Of a DNA stretch of 64,000 bases, positions 15,752 through 29,000 are shown piece after piece (position 1 is the stretch's first letter; each line of letters begins with the position of its first letter). Origin of the DNA: Mesodorylaimus sp. YZB2_4 (lineage: Eukaryota > Nematoda > Enoplea > Dorylaimida > Dorylaimidae); NCBI GenBank assembly GCA_030248295.1, contig JASANH010000606.1, positions 310,001-374,000 of the forward strand, in the 5' to 3' direction. Under the pieces are notes generated by a model. That model made no database searches. It was not told the origin of the DNA and saw nothing but the letters and a program-made list of their open reading frames with translations. The position numbers and the translations under genes were made by a program.

Positions 15752-18700
15752 TCATCCAAACGGTCCCCCCTTTTCATGCGTTGGCGACTTGTTGCTGTTA
15801 AAGTATGCGAAGATGAAGACGTATAATTTCGTCTGTGGTTGGCGGTCATCTATTGCACCTAGGCGCTGAGGAAGTGACAGTGTGCCTGATTATGGTCCGC
15901 GCCCCGACGGCGAATAAAGAAAATGATAAGATAATGTTAACATGAGGGTTCTAGCTGACAGGTAGTCTGCCTGCGGCGGAATATAATTAATAATTACGGG
16001 GAGCCGATTAATCGGAAGGATCCCCGCGGCGAACTTGGCCCGGTCGTAAGAAGAGCTTAAATTAGGTTGGCTTCCATTACATTATTAAAGGAGCGGATTG
16101 TCCGGATAAGGTTTCTATCACGAAGCCGGTCGGATTGTGCAGAGGGGTGCGCCCGCAGCGAGGTGTCAACTGATCCGGAATTAGCCGAATGGGTTTTTCT
16201 CCGATTGCAATCGTGATAATGGGGGTCGGGGTCGGATGGGACTCATTAGGGTGTGCTGATATGAGGGACGAGGCGCGCTGGGGTGAAATGGGAGTAGGTG
16301 GCTGTCCTGAATGGGTCATTGAAGTGGAACAAAAGCGTCTCGATGGCAACCAAGGTTTTTGTAGGGCTGCAACAAGTGGGGCAATTGGGATTGAGAAGAA
16401 TAGTCCCGTCCCACCGTGCCCACATAATGGGGAGCCCCGCGGCGGTGACTAATTAGGTGGCTTCTATTCCGAGTTCTCTGTACGCAAAGTTCGGATGGCG
16501 TGTGCCGGAGAGTGGAAATAATTAAAAAGCCGTTTTGAATAGGTTGGGATTCTTGGCGGTTCGAATGCTCGTCTGTACATAGCTAAAAGGAATTCTAGCC
16601 GCTGCTACTTAGCAACCCGAGTCTTTTGTCTAATTTGAAAGCCCCTTCTATCTTGAAGCGAGGACAACATAGTGAAAAGAAAAAGAACCTTTCATCATCA
16701 TCATCAATGCGTGTATTGGAGGGGAGGACAATGGCCGACAATGCCCCGCGACGAAGAGAGTGTCGGCTGTACGTGTTGCTATGTGGACAGGCGCAGGTAG
16801 ATAAGAAGCCAAGCATAATGATCCCTCGAGTCTTACCCGGTCTCCCCATTTCGGGCACTTGTTGACCGCCATACTTCTACGCCCAAGTCGTTTTATAGGA
16901 CCGGATGTTCTGACTCGGTCCTGCATTCCTGACCATTCGAGAAGCTACAGTAGACACCTAAGGAATATTGGCCTCCGCGCCTTACATGGTCTTGTCCGAC
17001 CGAACTGACCCGAGTGTGTATCCGTAGTGTGTCTAACTGCCACCTGCAGGGCAGATAAGAGCTGAAGTGACGCCTTGGAAATTTGATTTTTTAGAAGCCA
17101 TTTATTTGTTCGTTCACTGCGAATTGGACACAGCTGTCGTGGACGAAGAAGTCAGGTTTCGATTGTCCATGCTTATAAACGGGCTCAGACTGGTGTCTGT
17201 ATCAAATGGATATGATGTGGATTGGAGTGAAGCCATGTTTCTAGTTTTCTCAGCCGTCCGTCCAGTGATTGCCCTTCATCGCCATTAGCGCCGCCGATCT
17301 GCCATTGTCAGTTTTGCTTTTCGAAAAACCCTCTCCGACGATCTGTAAAGTGCATAGTGCCAAAGACAGGTGCGAGACGATCGGAATCAATGCCATTGTC
17401 AAGAGCATGACTTCGTTCCAGGCTGTTCAATTGGTAGAGCAGGTGAGTAGATAAGCACTGAATGGGCTCTATTATCCCCGTGATTGCTGTGTCGTCCTAT
17501 GCACACTCCATGGAACCCGTTTCCGATAAATAGATACATTGGACATTGAACTCGAAGAGCGGACTCGTTTTCGCACTGGCCTTATGTCATGCACTCGAGG
17601 GAGGGTAACTATCTTGGTGCTAATGATGAGCTTGGCAAAGATACGAGTGTGCACCGACAGACCGTCTTTTCGTGAAATCTGTACGGAAGCTTATTTGGAA
17701 CAGACCGGAAATCCGAACTATGCTCCGATAATCATGCATGGGTGGGTATAAAAGTCGTGTGGCTCTGCTGGCTCGGCCACTCCTTGTTTTGACTATGTTC
17801 TTGCGTCACTCAGCAGTCGGATTTCTCGGTGCTTAGCAATTTAGAGCCGGTACGTACCTTGTGCATCCCTTGTATAATCATGGGGTATCGGATGTTGATA
17901 TGTAATCACTGGCTGACAACACGCTCTCTTATCCGGCTTTCGAGATTGTCTTGTGTACTCGTTGGGCCGACTAACTTGGCGTCAGATGATCGTACTCTCA
18001 CTTTCCATCACGTGCACGTGAGTCAGACATGGTGCTACATGGGCCCAATGCGCCTTGCTGGTGCAATTAAGGCACCAAAAATAGATATTCAAATGACCGT
18101 AAAAACGCTCCTTCGATTGATGATCGTTGATGATGCCGGTTCGAGTTGTAGCGCGCTTTGTATTCAAAGTTCATTTGTTTTGCTTACTTTAAATTCAAGT
18201 AGTCAGATTATGGGAATTTCTGGACTTGATCTATTGGACAATAATATTCTCTCTCCCAGCCCTCTGTACAGTCCTCTCAGGTGGTAAGCATGTGCGACTA
18301 CCACAAGCGCACAACAGATTATGACGTGATGTTCTTGTTATCGCAGCTACTTTTAGCCAGAATGGCGGGATCGGGTCAAAAAAGTTTTGAAACGGCATTT
18401 GGCATGTGAATGAGCGGAATTGAAACTTCGCAGCACCGATAGCTATGTTGAGGATTGAATACGGTTATGGGTCTTGGTAACGCTGTCCAAAGTCTGACAC
18501 ATTGTTCAACTTTTTTTGCCTATTGTTGAGCGAGTGCGAGCTAGACTGGCCTTTTTCGAAATTTGATATGCACATAGATGAGTGGAATGAAATCGTGTTT
18601 TTTGGGCTTGGGCCAATCATGGTACGAATTCGGAGGGGATTAGTCACGAGCTAGCTTATGCTGTGAGTTTCGCGTAGCATCAGCTGAACCCGAGGCCGGT

Positions 18701-20027
18701 TTACGAATGTTGATCAGATGAAGTAAGCGAGATGTGTCTAGAAATAAGGGCTAATTATTCCGATCTTGTACTTTGCACTTTTCCAAAGGGAGAAGGCAGG
18801 TGATAAGGGTCTAAATTACAATCGCCATGATGTCGCCTGAATTTCAATTGAATGACGATGTTTTCGCTCTCCCACTCCAACACTGACGACGCAAAGTGGC
18901 TTATTGGGTCCGTGTCAAATGGCCTAGCTTTTCCTTTCATTATTCTTCTATGCCAGATAAAAAAGGTGGCGAACGTCAAAACACTGTTCGGGTCGTTAGG
19001 GCTACAGAAACTGCTGGCTACATATTTTGGTCCCTGGTTGACTTGCGTAGAGACGGGCTGGTAGTGAGCGTCAGCGAGGATATTTTCGTATGGGTACCTG
19101 GGGTATAGTAGCGGCTAGTCATAATTCGTCTTTGAATGTAGATACGAAACGAGTAGCTCGCGTCCAGCAGCTAGTAGCGGACCGCAGGTAGGCTAGGTAG
19201 AGGCCTCTGTTGCTCGGTACGCAATGTTTACGCCTCATAGCAGCGAGTGCAGTCTGGCCATATAGGGGATGGTAAGCTTGGCTACGAGTTGGTGCCAGTT
19301 TCGTTTAGCACGTTCTCGTACTTTCATCATTCGCTCGTAGGCTTATATTCTCTTGTCGTAATCGAAACCTCGCGTCGAGCTGACTGTGTACGCGTACTTA
19401 CCAACATCGGCATTCCAAGCACGCTCTATTGGTCTTACATGGACTAATGCGGAGTGTATTCTATGCCTATTCCAACTTTGACTCGTTTACGCCAACTACT
19501 TCCAAGTGGCGTCTGGTAATAAAACTATAGTTACCAGAAGAATACCCAGTGCAACTGCTGACGTGGCATTTTCGGACATTAGCGATGTGAACTGGTATGC
19601 CAAGCCGCTTAGGCCAATCAAAACAGAACAACTCAGTCGGGAAATAACGATGATAGAACGAAGTTCAAAATTACTGTACATGGCCCATTCATTGCGGGGC
19701 GTGGCCGAGCGTAACCGTGGATTTAGATGTGGCACTGTATATTCCTATTACTGATGTGCTTACGACTCTGTAACTAAATACAGGCGCAGGACCCAAGTGA
19801 CGCTATTCACTAACCGGAATTCGTACTTGCTGTATTGCGAGTCTCTGTCTGCCATCAAGATACGCTCGTTCCAAGCTCACTTTGCCTGCCTGGTTACGCT
19901 TTATTGGCTATTAGATGAGAGCTGAAAAATTGGAGTTTGATAGTCAATTAACTTAAGAACCTGTAAATTTTTTTTAAGTGGAGGCCTGGAGACTGAGAAT
20001 AAACTGGTATCAAATTTAGAGAATTGA
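15752..20027. other. Long region without a supportable gene
   Basis: About 4.3 kb holding the NSUN2 3' UTR and probably 5' exons or regulatory DNA of the next gene. The longest ORF (17829-18287, +, 152 codons, Leu/Ser-rich) is of a length expected by chance in a window this size, and I recognise no family. Short open stretches at 17067-17460, 18896-19108 and 19506-19754 are equally unsupported. A degenerate duplicated motif lies at 15998-16080 and 16429-16470. Confidence 0.5.
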
Positions 20028-23000
20028 AATTCAAAAATTACGAGAACGGCGACAAAAACGAAAATCAAAACGGCAACCAGTTTGGTTACGGATACTGGAT
20101 GCCAACCAAAACTGCGTCGAGTGGTTTTAGAAGATTCTTCTTCTTCTGACGACGACGACATATCGAGGAGTGGATTTGGAGTAGTACAAGCAGCATCCTC
20201 CAAACCCGACTCGCTGCTAACAGAGCGAAGAGACGTGGAAACTGGAGCAAAATCGCAAGGATTCATCGAAAGACAAGCCGATTTTTCAATGTCAGCCTTG
20301 CCAATCTTGCCCCCTAATGACAGTGCCCGATTAATTAGGACGGCCAGTGTGAAAGACAGTGGAGGACTGCGGTTACGACTGATGAGGGTGGATGCGAGAA
20401 CGGATAGGGGCGAAAGCGGGAGTGAATTAGCGGACGACGAGCCGAACAAGCTCAGCCGACAGTGGTCGATCGACGAAGAATGGTCGAGGAAACTAGATGA
20501 GGAGGCAGGGTGCGGGGATAATTTTTTACTCACCCCTACCTCAACGTCCCCATCGATTGAGAATTATAAATTAACAACGCCTTCACATCCCGACAAAGTC
20601 TTACGGCATCTACGTAAGAGGCGTCATAGGAAAGTCGACGGACCTTTTAGCCACGAATCGTTACTCCCGCGGCCGCCTGAGGCCAGCAGCGAAAAGAAAG
20701 CTTCGACTTCTTTGGTCTGCGATAAACGGAAAAGCGAAGAGAGTTCAAGTAGCGACGAGGGCGAGCGAAAACTTCTCATTCATTTTTCCGATGTGACCAA
20801 TCCAAATTCGCCCCGCGCATTGCACAATGTCGACTCATTGTCCGTCTCGTCCCCCAGCAATCAAGGTGGCGGCGACAGCGAGGAGGAGGAATTAGAAATC
20901 CCCGTCGAGGATATTTTTATCATTCCAAAATCCAAACGTAATTTTTCTTTTTCTTGCTTCTTGCAGCAAGTTGTCATGTCGGAGGGAGAAGGGCGGGTGG
21001 GCGGAAGAGGGACTTTCCAAATTTCAGATTCGGCATTATGGCCAGTTGAGTGATAAAGAGGGATGGGCGCATTCCATCATACAGTATCGGGTTCGAGACG
21101 AGAATTATAGGCGTATAAATTTTGGCGTTTACAGCATAATGCGCTCAATGAAGCGCATTTGAACAAAAAAAGATTCATAGGAAACCGGATTTCCTCACGT
21201 GCTGGGTGGTCTGGCCGAAGCCATGTTCGTATGAGCATGCGAGAATGGTTTCCCTTTTTCGTACGTTTTACCTGTTTAGAGAATCCACGAAACGTTCCTT
21301 CCCCCCCCCCCTCCCAATTGCTCACAAGCAAAATGGAGGGACTCCTGGGAGGGTTTTGAGACGAAGGGCTTCCATTGGATGAGGTTTCGCTTAATGAATA
21401 ACAGGGCTTTATTAAAGGAGTTCCATATTTTGATAGTGACACATTCCAAAGCTTAAAACGGTTTCAGAAGCCAGTGTGTATAAAAGTCGACGGGTTTCTG
21501 AGTGGGTTACTTAAATGAAAAATTTTAAATTCTTGCTGCGGCTTCCATCCCTCAGTGAATAATATCAATTGCAAGAAGCAGCACTGCTTTAGATTCCACT
21601 GAGCCGCATTCAAATGACCAAGAGGAGCACTGCCCGCTAGAGACGGTCATTTTGCAGTGTGAGAAGAATGAGCAAGAGGCTGTGGTCGACGGTGCTCACC
21701 AGAAACCAAACGGCGACACTGTTGGAGAGACACATTCAGATCTTTCGATCGCGTCCGAGATAGTTTCGAGTGAGAGTACCAGCTCACCGAGAGCTCGCCT
21801 AAAAAGACACGGAACCGCCGCTTTTCGCGGGTTGATGAAATTCGAGGAAAACGAAGACAGTTTCAATTCCCCCTTCGACCACAAGCCGTCACTGGCTAAC
21901 GCCGATCGACATTCGTGCTCGCCCAGGGCTGAATCGAAATCTGCATTAACCACCCCTGCAGGTTGGAGGCCACCTTCTCTAATACCATCCAGAGCGCAGG
22001 CTGTCTTGGGTCTAGCACCGATCGAACGACCCTCGCTGCCGGAAGTAAGCACTACGCCTGCCTCGGACATCGTTAGCGACACTAAAGCGACTGAAAAAGA
22101 AACTTTCTCTCAGCCAACGTGTGAAAACGAGGACGTTTCTGTTCTATTTCAACGTCGAACTTCGGCCCTCACTTTTCCTCATCAGCACGGCGCTGATTGC
22201 GAAAGGAAAATCGCAAAGATCGAACAAAAGGTATTCGACACCCCGACGAATGTTCCCCCAGAGAAGGACCATTGCGAAATGATTAGCGAATTAAGTGCGA
22301 ATGGCGTAGCCAAGTCGCTTTTATTTTCGACTCTAACATCCGGAGGAAAGCTCTCGGGATCACCGGATAGCCTATCCAGGGACCAAAGGGACAATCTGTA
22401 CGTCACCAAGAGCGACAGATCTGAAGAAGCTACGTCATCAATGGGTCTCGCAGGGAACCGCTCAGGCATGATCCCGCTTACCAGGACTGGTGACGGCGAG
22501 GACAGAGAGACTGCTAATAATCATGATTGTAATAGCGAACATGATTGGGAGAAGGAGTGCCGTGATGGTGATTGCTCGTCGTTTACGGTCAACCGTCGCG
22601 ATAGTAACTTACCCAACAGCACCACTTCCAGGCCGTCCGTTTTGATTAGTAACAAAGCTACCTGCCCACCAGCTCATCATTCCCTATATCAAACGTCGGC
22701 CAACGCGATCCCGAGCCAAGTCGTCACCCCGACCAACGCGACCAGAGACGAGTTTAACATGTCCAGGAGGCTCGAGGGTAACGGCGGGGCCAGGGGCACC
22801 AGTGCACCGCCTTATCGGACTCGTTTCCCATCACCGTATCAGACTTATCATCGATATCGTCATTCTGGAAACGGAACAGTTTCATCCACACCGTCCACGT
22901 TGTCTGTTCATCTAATGACAAGATTCCGAAGCATTCTCACTGACGAAAGCCGAAGGAGTACGCCCAGCTTTGCCTTACCATTATGTAACCGCGCTCAAAG

Positions 23001-26000
23001 ACACGAAGAGGCCAGAAAGTCACCGGGGCATGTCGCCGCAGGTCAGTACCCTGAACCATATTTCTTGTCCTCGTTTGGCACCGGAGTTCAGCTGGCCTGT
23101 TTTGATGATTCTGTGGTGTCCTATGGGACCCACTCATTGGGGAGGAGACCAGCTAGATTGTACTAAACCCATATCAAACGTTTTGCGTCACAGGGTTGGC
23201 GTGTGCGGGGACTTTCCGAACTGTATGATTGGGTGCTTGTTCCGAGAGTACTAAATTTTATTTGGGACAAAAAGTCTTTATATGCAGTGCACGAAAGGGT
23301 GTGCTTCAAAAGTTAGGAACGTGCAATATTTTACCAGATAGCGTTTACGCAGCTAGAACAGCGAATAAACTTCCAATAGCTATTAGAGACCATTGAAAGG
23401 GGCTCGGTGTCGTCATCTGCCCAAACAGGTCTGTTATGAGATGTTGTAGGTGTACAAGTATCGAAATAATGGAAGGAAACCTTTTAAAATCTCACATTGT
23501 ACATATTGTACGTAGCATGTGTTTTATTGAGACAAGCTGTTGCTACAAGTCCCACGAAGACCGAGCTGGCAGAGGCCCTTAGAGTCGCCGTCAACATCCG
23601 CTCTGGCTCTTTTGCATATATTTTTAATTTTAACTTCTGTTACGCGTTAGGCAAATTAGATTTGTCCTTCCATTGCCTAGAATGTTTTGTCGGCACTTTC
23701 ATTGTGATTGCATTGTCTTCTCGACATGGCGGCACCAGGGATGAGACAAGCAGTAGGCAAGGGCGCTTTTTTTCGAGACCACAAGTAGGTAAAAGTTGCC
23801 CTGTTTGTGCAGATGCCGTTTCGTCTTCGTCCAAAATGGTAACGATGAAAATGGATTCGACAGCAACGGAAACTGGAGGCGCCGGTGCCGTTGTGGCGCA
23901 TCACGAATCGTCGTCGCCTTTTGCTTCTTCGCAACAAAAACTAACCTTGACCAAAGATGTTTTGGGTGTTACTGCGGCGACGGCGCCATCGACGTCGCCC
24001 TCTAAATACGGGCCTTTATCAAGTGTATTATCGATGACCAATGGCCGATCGACAAGTACGGCATCGATGAATGATGCAACAATGGACGACCGTGGTGAGC
24101 ACTTGAATGTCTTAGCAAGTGGGTGACCGGTCGGGAAACGAGCGTAGTTTAACCTTATGGGACTGCCGCTCCCTTTTTGGCTTGCTAATTTGGGACTGAA
24201 CAGAAATGCGTTCGCTCATTGGTAGTCACGGCTGGAGAGTGCCCTTTGGGATAACCTAAGTCAATCCGATGTGCCGCGTTCTTGCAGCGCCTTGGTTGGC
24301 TGAGTCTTGATTTGCATAAGAATTCGCTATGCCGAACGATACATTGTTTTATGACCTTTTAGCATAATATCAGGCTGGCCTAACTGAGCGAATGCGATTT
24401 GCATAATTCTATCTCGTCAACTCGCTTGAGTAGTGCGAGTGAATTGGAAATTCCTCAATGCAGATGAGTAGATCAGACTCCTCGTCTCCGACTAAATCAG
24501 GTCTCGGTCGATCGCCCCTTACTGCCAAGGTGGATGAAGGGTGTCTAGTAGCAACTGACTTTTCTCTGGACACCCTTATCACTCGATTTTATCACGCAGT
24601 TTCATAACTGCTAACGGAGGTCATTGCCGATTTCAGAGTTTGGATCTCCGAGACTCGGCAGCCACTTTTCTCCTCAGCAGCAGCAGCGTAGCAGTCCAAG
24701 AGATCCCTTGCGAACTCACCCATCGACAACCGTTGGCACATTGTCGCCCTCGATGGCCGCAAGCGCGTCGGCTTCATCGCTCTCCATTTCGCCCTCTCGT
24801 ACCGTCATTGCGGGTAGAGACCCCGAACATCTGGAGACTGGTACGTCTTGCGCATTCCTGCTATTTGGGTAGTTAAGCGTAATTTGAGAGAGAAGAGGAG
24901 GGTCTTTTAGTTGTGTGAGTTGGGATGATTGTTGCACACACATTGTGCCATCTCACGATCAGTCCTTGAACACTGCTACACTATCTGGCAATGCGCGTTT
25001 GATTGTACTGTAGAATGAGAAAACTGACCTGTGTTCCCGGTGCAAGGCAGGGAGAGAGGCTTAGCGAGGGTTCTTGTTTTTGCTAATCAGGCCGCATTAA
25101 ATGTCGGAAATTTGCATTTGATTTTGGAGATAGGCGCTCATTATGTATTGGCTCATGTAAATTTGAGTAATTTGAAATGGATAGGTATTCACATATTCGT
25201 TATTGTGTTTTCGATGGCCGAGACCTTTCTCCGTGATGGGAACAGTAATTTTTAATTAGTATCTTGTCTAATTCTATTCGAGTTGTGCTTTTAATAGGCT
25301 CGAGAAGCTGGCGGTGTTCGCGCTTCATTTTCACAAAGTCAAGGCTCGTTATCGTCGTTTGATAAGGGCCGTACCTCGGGGCTTCGTTCCCTAAAGATAG
25401 CAGCTTGTTCGAAGGATGCGTTAGTTCGAATTAACCGATGGCGGATCAAACATGGTGATGCCTCCCTCGACGGCCTTCGTGTGCCGCTTGGGGGGCATTT
25501 GACTCTCGACGCCTGTTACCTACGTTTCGAACTGGCTCTATCCTCTGTCAGGCCTCGACAGTGCTCTCCAAATCATAAGACGGTAACCAAATGTTCGTCG
25601 AAACCCATTAGTAATGCTCGTCATATCATTTCGAACGGCCAGGTGCTCGGCTTCTTATCAACGGCGCCTACTTTGATGCCATATTAAACACTTTTGAGGT
25701 AGCCACCCGAGGTTACTTCCTTCTCTATTAGGTTTGATATTGCAATCTGTTTGTCTCCCTTTTCTAAGCGTAAGCTGGAAAAACAGTGGTGGAGAAGATA
25801 AAATCACCTGGCAAAGCTGCCCGTGCCCTCTCTTTTTGACCTCGCGAACGTGGCCTTATCACTGAAGGATTGGAGAGGCGGAGTCGTATAAGTCCTGCTT
25901 GCATCTAGTGTGTCCCTATGCTGCAGTTGGCCATGTACAGTAGGACGCTGTTACCGTAGCTCTGCGCCGGGCCTCATCGTTAATTCTAGTACTGTTTTGC

Positions 26001-29000
26001 TTAACTAGCGATTGTGAGCTATGACCTACTTTTTTGGCACTCTGACGGTGAGTGATGGGATCCCCGCAGCAAATACAGTATTGCTGGGCGCTTGAGGGTT
26101 AATTTAAATCTAATTTGGTATGACTCGTTGTGAGTTCGTGATCACGAGGTCCAGTAGCCTCCACAATCAGTCAGATCAGTCGCTTCCCTCAATTATCTCA
26201 GCGCGAAATCACTGCGATGTAAAAATTAGTGAACGATCTCGTGCTTATAGGACACGTGCACTCTCCTACGTGCCGCCAAACGACCATCACTCAAATGACA
26301 CAAACGGAAGAAGGCAACAACTCGGCTGCTGGCACGTCACCAACAACCATGACCGCGGGCGGACGGCCTGAGGAAATGCGGAGCATTAGCAATTCACCCC
26401 AACCAGCCATTTTGACATCTCCAGGCGTCACAGCAACAGCCACCGCCGTGGCCATTAACGGGTCGCCGGTGAACTGCGAGGATCTGTTGGAACGCAGAGT
26501 GTCGCCGTCGTCGCTTCGCTATCCTGGTCAACACCCGAGAGGCCACCTGGCTTCAGCTCTAAGTGAATGCACCAGTCCGCCGCCGTTGCTCATGTGTCCT
26601 AATCCTCAGCGGAAAGCAACTGGACTTTCGGAGGTTCCTGAGCAGTCGTCGTCTGAGAATGTGCATCGAAGGGATGGACTGGCCCGCATGATGCCGCCTT
26701 CTGGCCAACCTCACCATCACCATAGCCAGACTGGTGTTTCCCCGATTCAGCGCTCTCAAGCTCATCATTATTACCAAAGTTATCCTACATACACCAGCGC
26801 ATCGAGTGCGATCGATGCTGCCGCGATCGCCCATCAACAAAGGCCCAGTCGCGAATCCCATATGACGTTGGGCCTAAATAGTCCGACAGCAGGGTCAATT
26901 TTGAAGAGAAGCAGCAGCGGATCGTCGTCATCGGGCGGAGGCGGTCGTCAGGTTCAGGTCGAGGTAGCCGTGGTCGGAGCCCCCGTAGTGTTCGGTCAAG
27001 AGACTGTGTTTGGATCACCCAGCATGGATCGCACACCGCCGGCTATGAAAGAAGATGAACGTATTATCGAACGATGCGAAGCTCCTTCGAGAGGAGCTAC
27101 CGATGCGCAAACAATGTCCAAAGTGTCCAGAACAGTTCCAGTGGGACCGTCTTACACTCACAATCAATCGCCCAGAGAAAGCCCTGTGGAAGGACAGAAA
27201 CGTTTGATTATCGATGCTGATCAACAGGTTCGTCAGGGTCCGAAAGCTGATGGATTTTCTGAGCTCAAGGTAAGCATACTACCCAGTGATTTTTCGTGCT
27301 GTAACGACGGGTATAGCCTCAGATGATGTGAAGCTTATCACGCGATTGGCGATCGTCGTTTCGCGCTCAACAAGTCTCCTAGCGCTTGACATCATGTGTA
27401 CCATAATCGGGATTGGGATTAAGTTGATTAGGTACCTAGGTGAATGAGTAGAATATGACCTTTTTCAAACCTAATGACTAGCGCAATGTAATTTTCCGAT
27501 TGCCCCAGGATAAAATATAATTTAAACTCGATCTTCACTCACATGCCAACCTTCTGAGCCAGGAAAAGTTTCTTCGCCATAACTCATTTAAGAGTAAAGT
27601 TCATGTTTGCTCCATGGACGTGTATGCACAGTATTGTGTGCACGCACGTGAAATTTCGTCTATGGGCGGATCGCTGTAGCTTGTAATAATAAGGAATGAG
27701 AGATGCATATGATATCCTCGTGACGGCTAATTAGCTCATACCTGCCTTTATTCAGGTACCATCCACTCCAAACGCATTATTACCGCCCTTATCTCCGACG
27801 GAAATGGGTGCCACGGCGGCAGCTCATGGAACATCGCATCATCAACATCAACGTTCTAGTCCGGGCTCAGACAGCTCAACGTCTTCGACTACTGTCGATC
27901 AGCAGGCATTGACTTCGTCGATTGGGGGCCAGTATAGAAGGAGAGGCTCGTTCTCGAATAGCATGCAACCACCGAAGAAACGGTTCATGCAGTCTATGGA
28001 GGATACGTCAAGCAATGCCATACTGGTCCTCGACTCCGAGTCACCCACTCCGAAAATCAGTCAGCATGCGTCGAAAAGCGTGGGTTGCGGCGGAGGAATG
28101 ACTGGCAGTCCTGGTCAGCAATCGCCTGCGACTCATCACAAGCAATCGCCCTCGCAGTCGCTTGCTCATTTCCGGGAGGCTCAAATGGCAGCAGCAGCCG
28201 CAGCCGCAGCAGCGGCGAGACGGCCTTCGGTCACCAAAGTTGAACCGACAGACCACCAGCATGAATCTGGAGAACATCATCACTCGGCCTTCACGAGAAA
28301 TCCAGCAGCGTCACTAAACAGTATTCTGGCGAGTCAACATCACCAGCAGCAGCTGCTTGCTCAGCATCAACATCAACATTCTCATTCTTCCGCTGGAGGT
28401 GGTCTCAATTATCCAACGCCCAGCACTGCCCAATCGACGTCGGTGGTCCTACCCGCCTCGTACATGGGCGCTGCACTAAAGCACCGTCGATCGAACAGTA
28501 CAGAGACTGTGGCCGCATACGACGTGCCACCCTACTTGTATCAGCAGCAACAGCCGTTTCACACGTCCAGTGCAACCGGTGGGGCAGTGCTGCCATCGGC
28601 ATCCGCACTTTCGTATGCCACTGGTTGTCTCAGCAATGGCCTGCCCGCGACTTGCATACAAAGCAGGTAGGAACTTGCAGTGGAACTTTGCACCACCCTG
28701 AATACCCAACCAAGCTGCCTACCTTGTACTTGGATGAAACCTGATCCCAGCTGGGGCTCCTTGCATAAACTCACTGACTGTGATGGAATGCTATAGAACT
28801 TCAGACTTTGGAATGGGCCTTGCGACTCTTCTGAGCTTTTTACAATAGAGTCAATAACTCTTGCCACGCGTATTGGTGAGCAGATGAGGAAGTAACAGTG
28901 CAAAGTATCGATTGCCAGTCGAGCCTCTTCATCGATATTCTGCACCGAGCCGGCAGCTGGAAGGCGTCACCCGTCAGGGTGACGTCCATGTACCAGGTCG

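Noticed and set aside
17829-18287. 152-codon plus-strand ORF in the 15.8-20 kb gap
   Set aside because: Length is within chance expectation for six frames of 64 kb, composition is unremarkable and no family or matching exon phases were found.
21652-23166. 504-codon ORF read as a stand-alone intronless gene
   Set aside because: It starts without a good ATG context, begins right after a strong acceptor (21592) and has a strong GCAG|GTCAGT donor at 23041 whose phase matches the next exon. It is an exon of the large gene, and its last 41 codons are intronic read-through.
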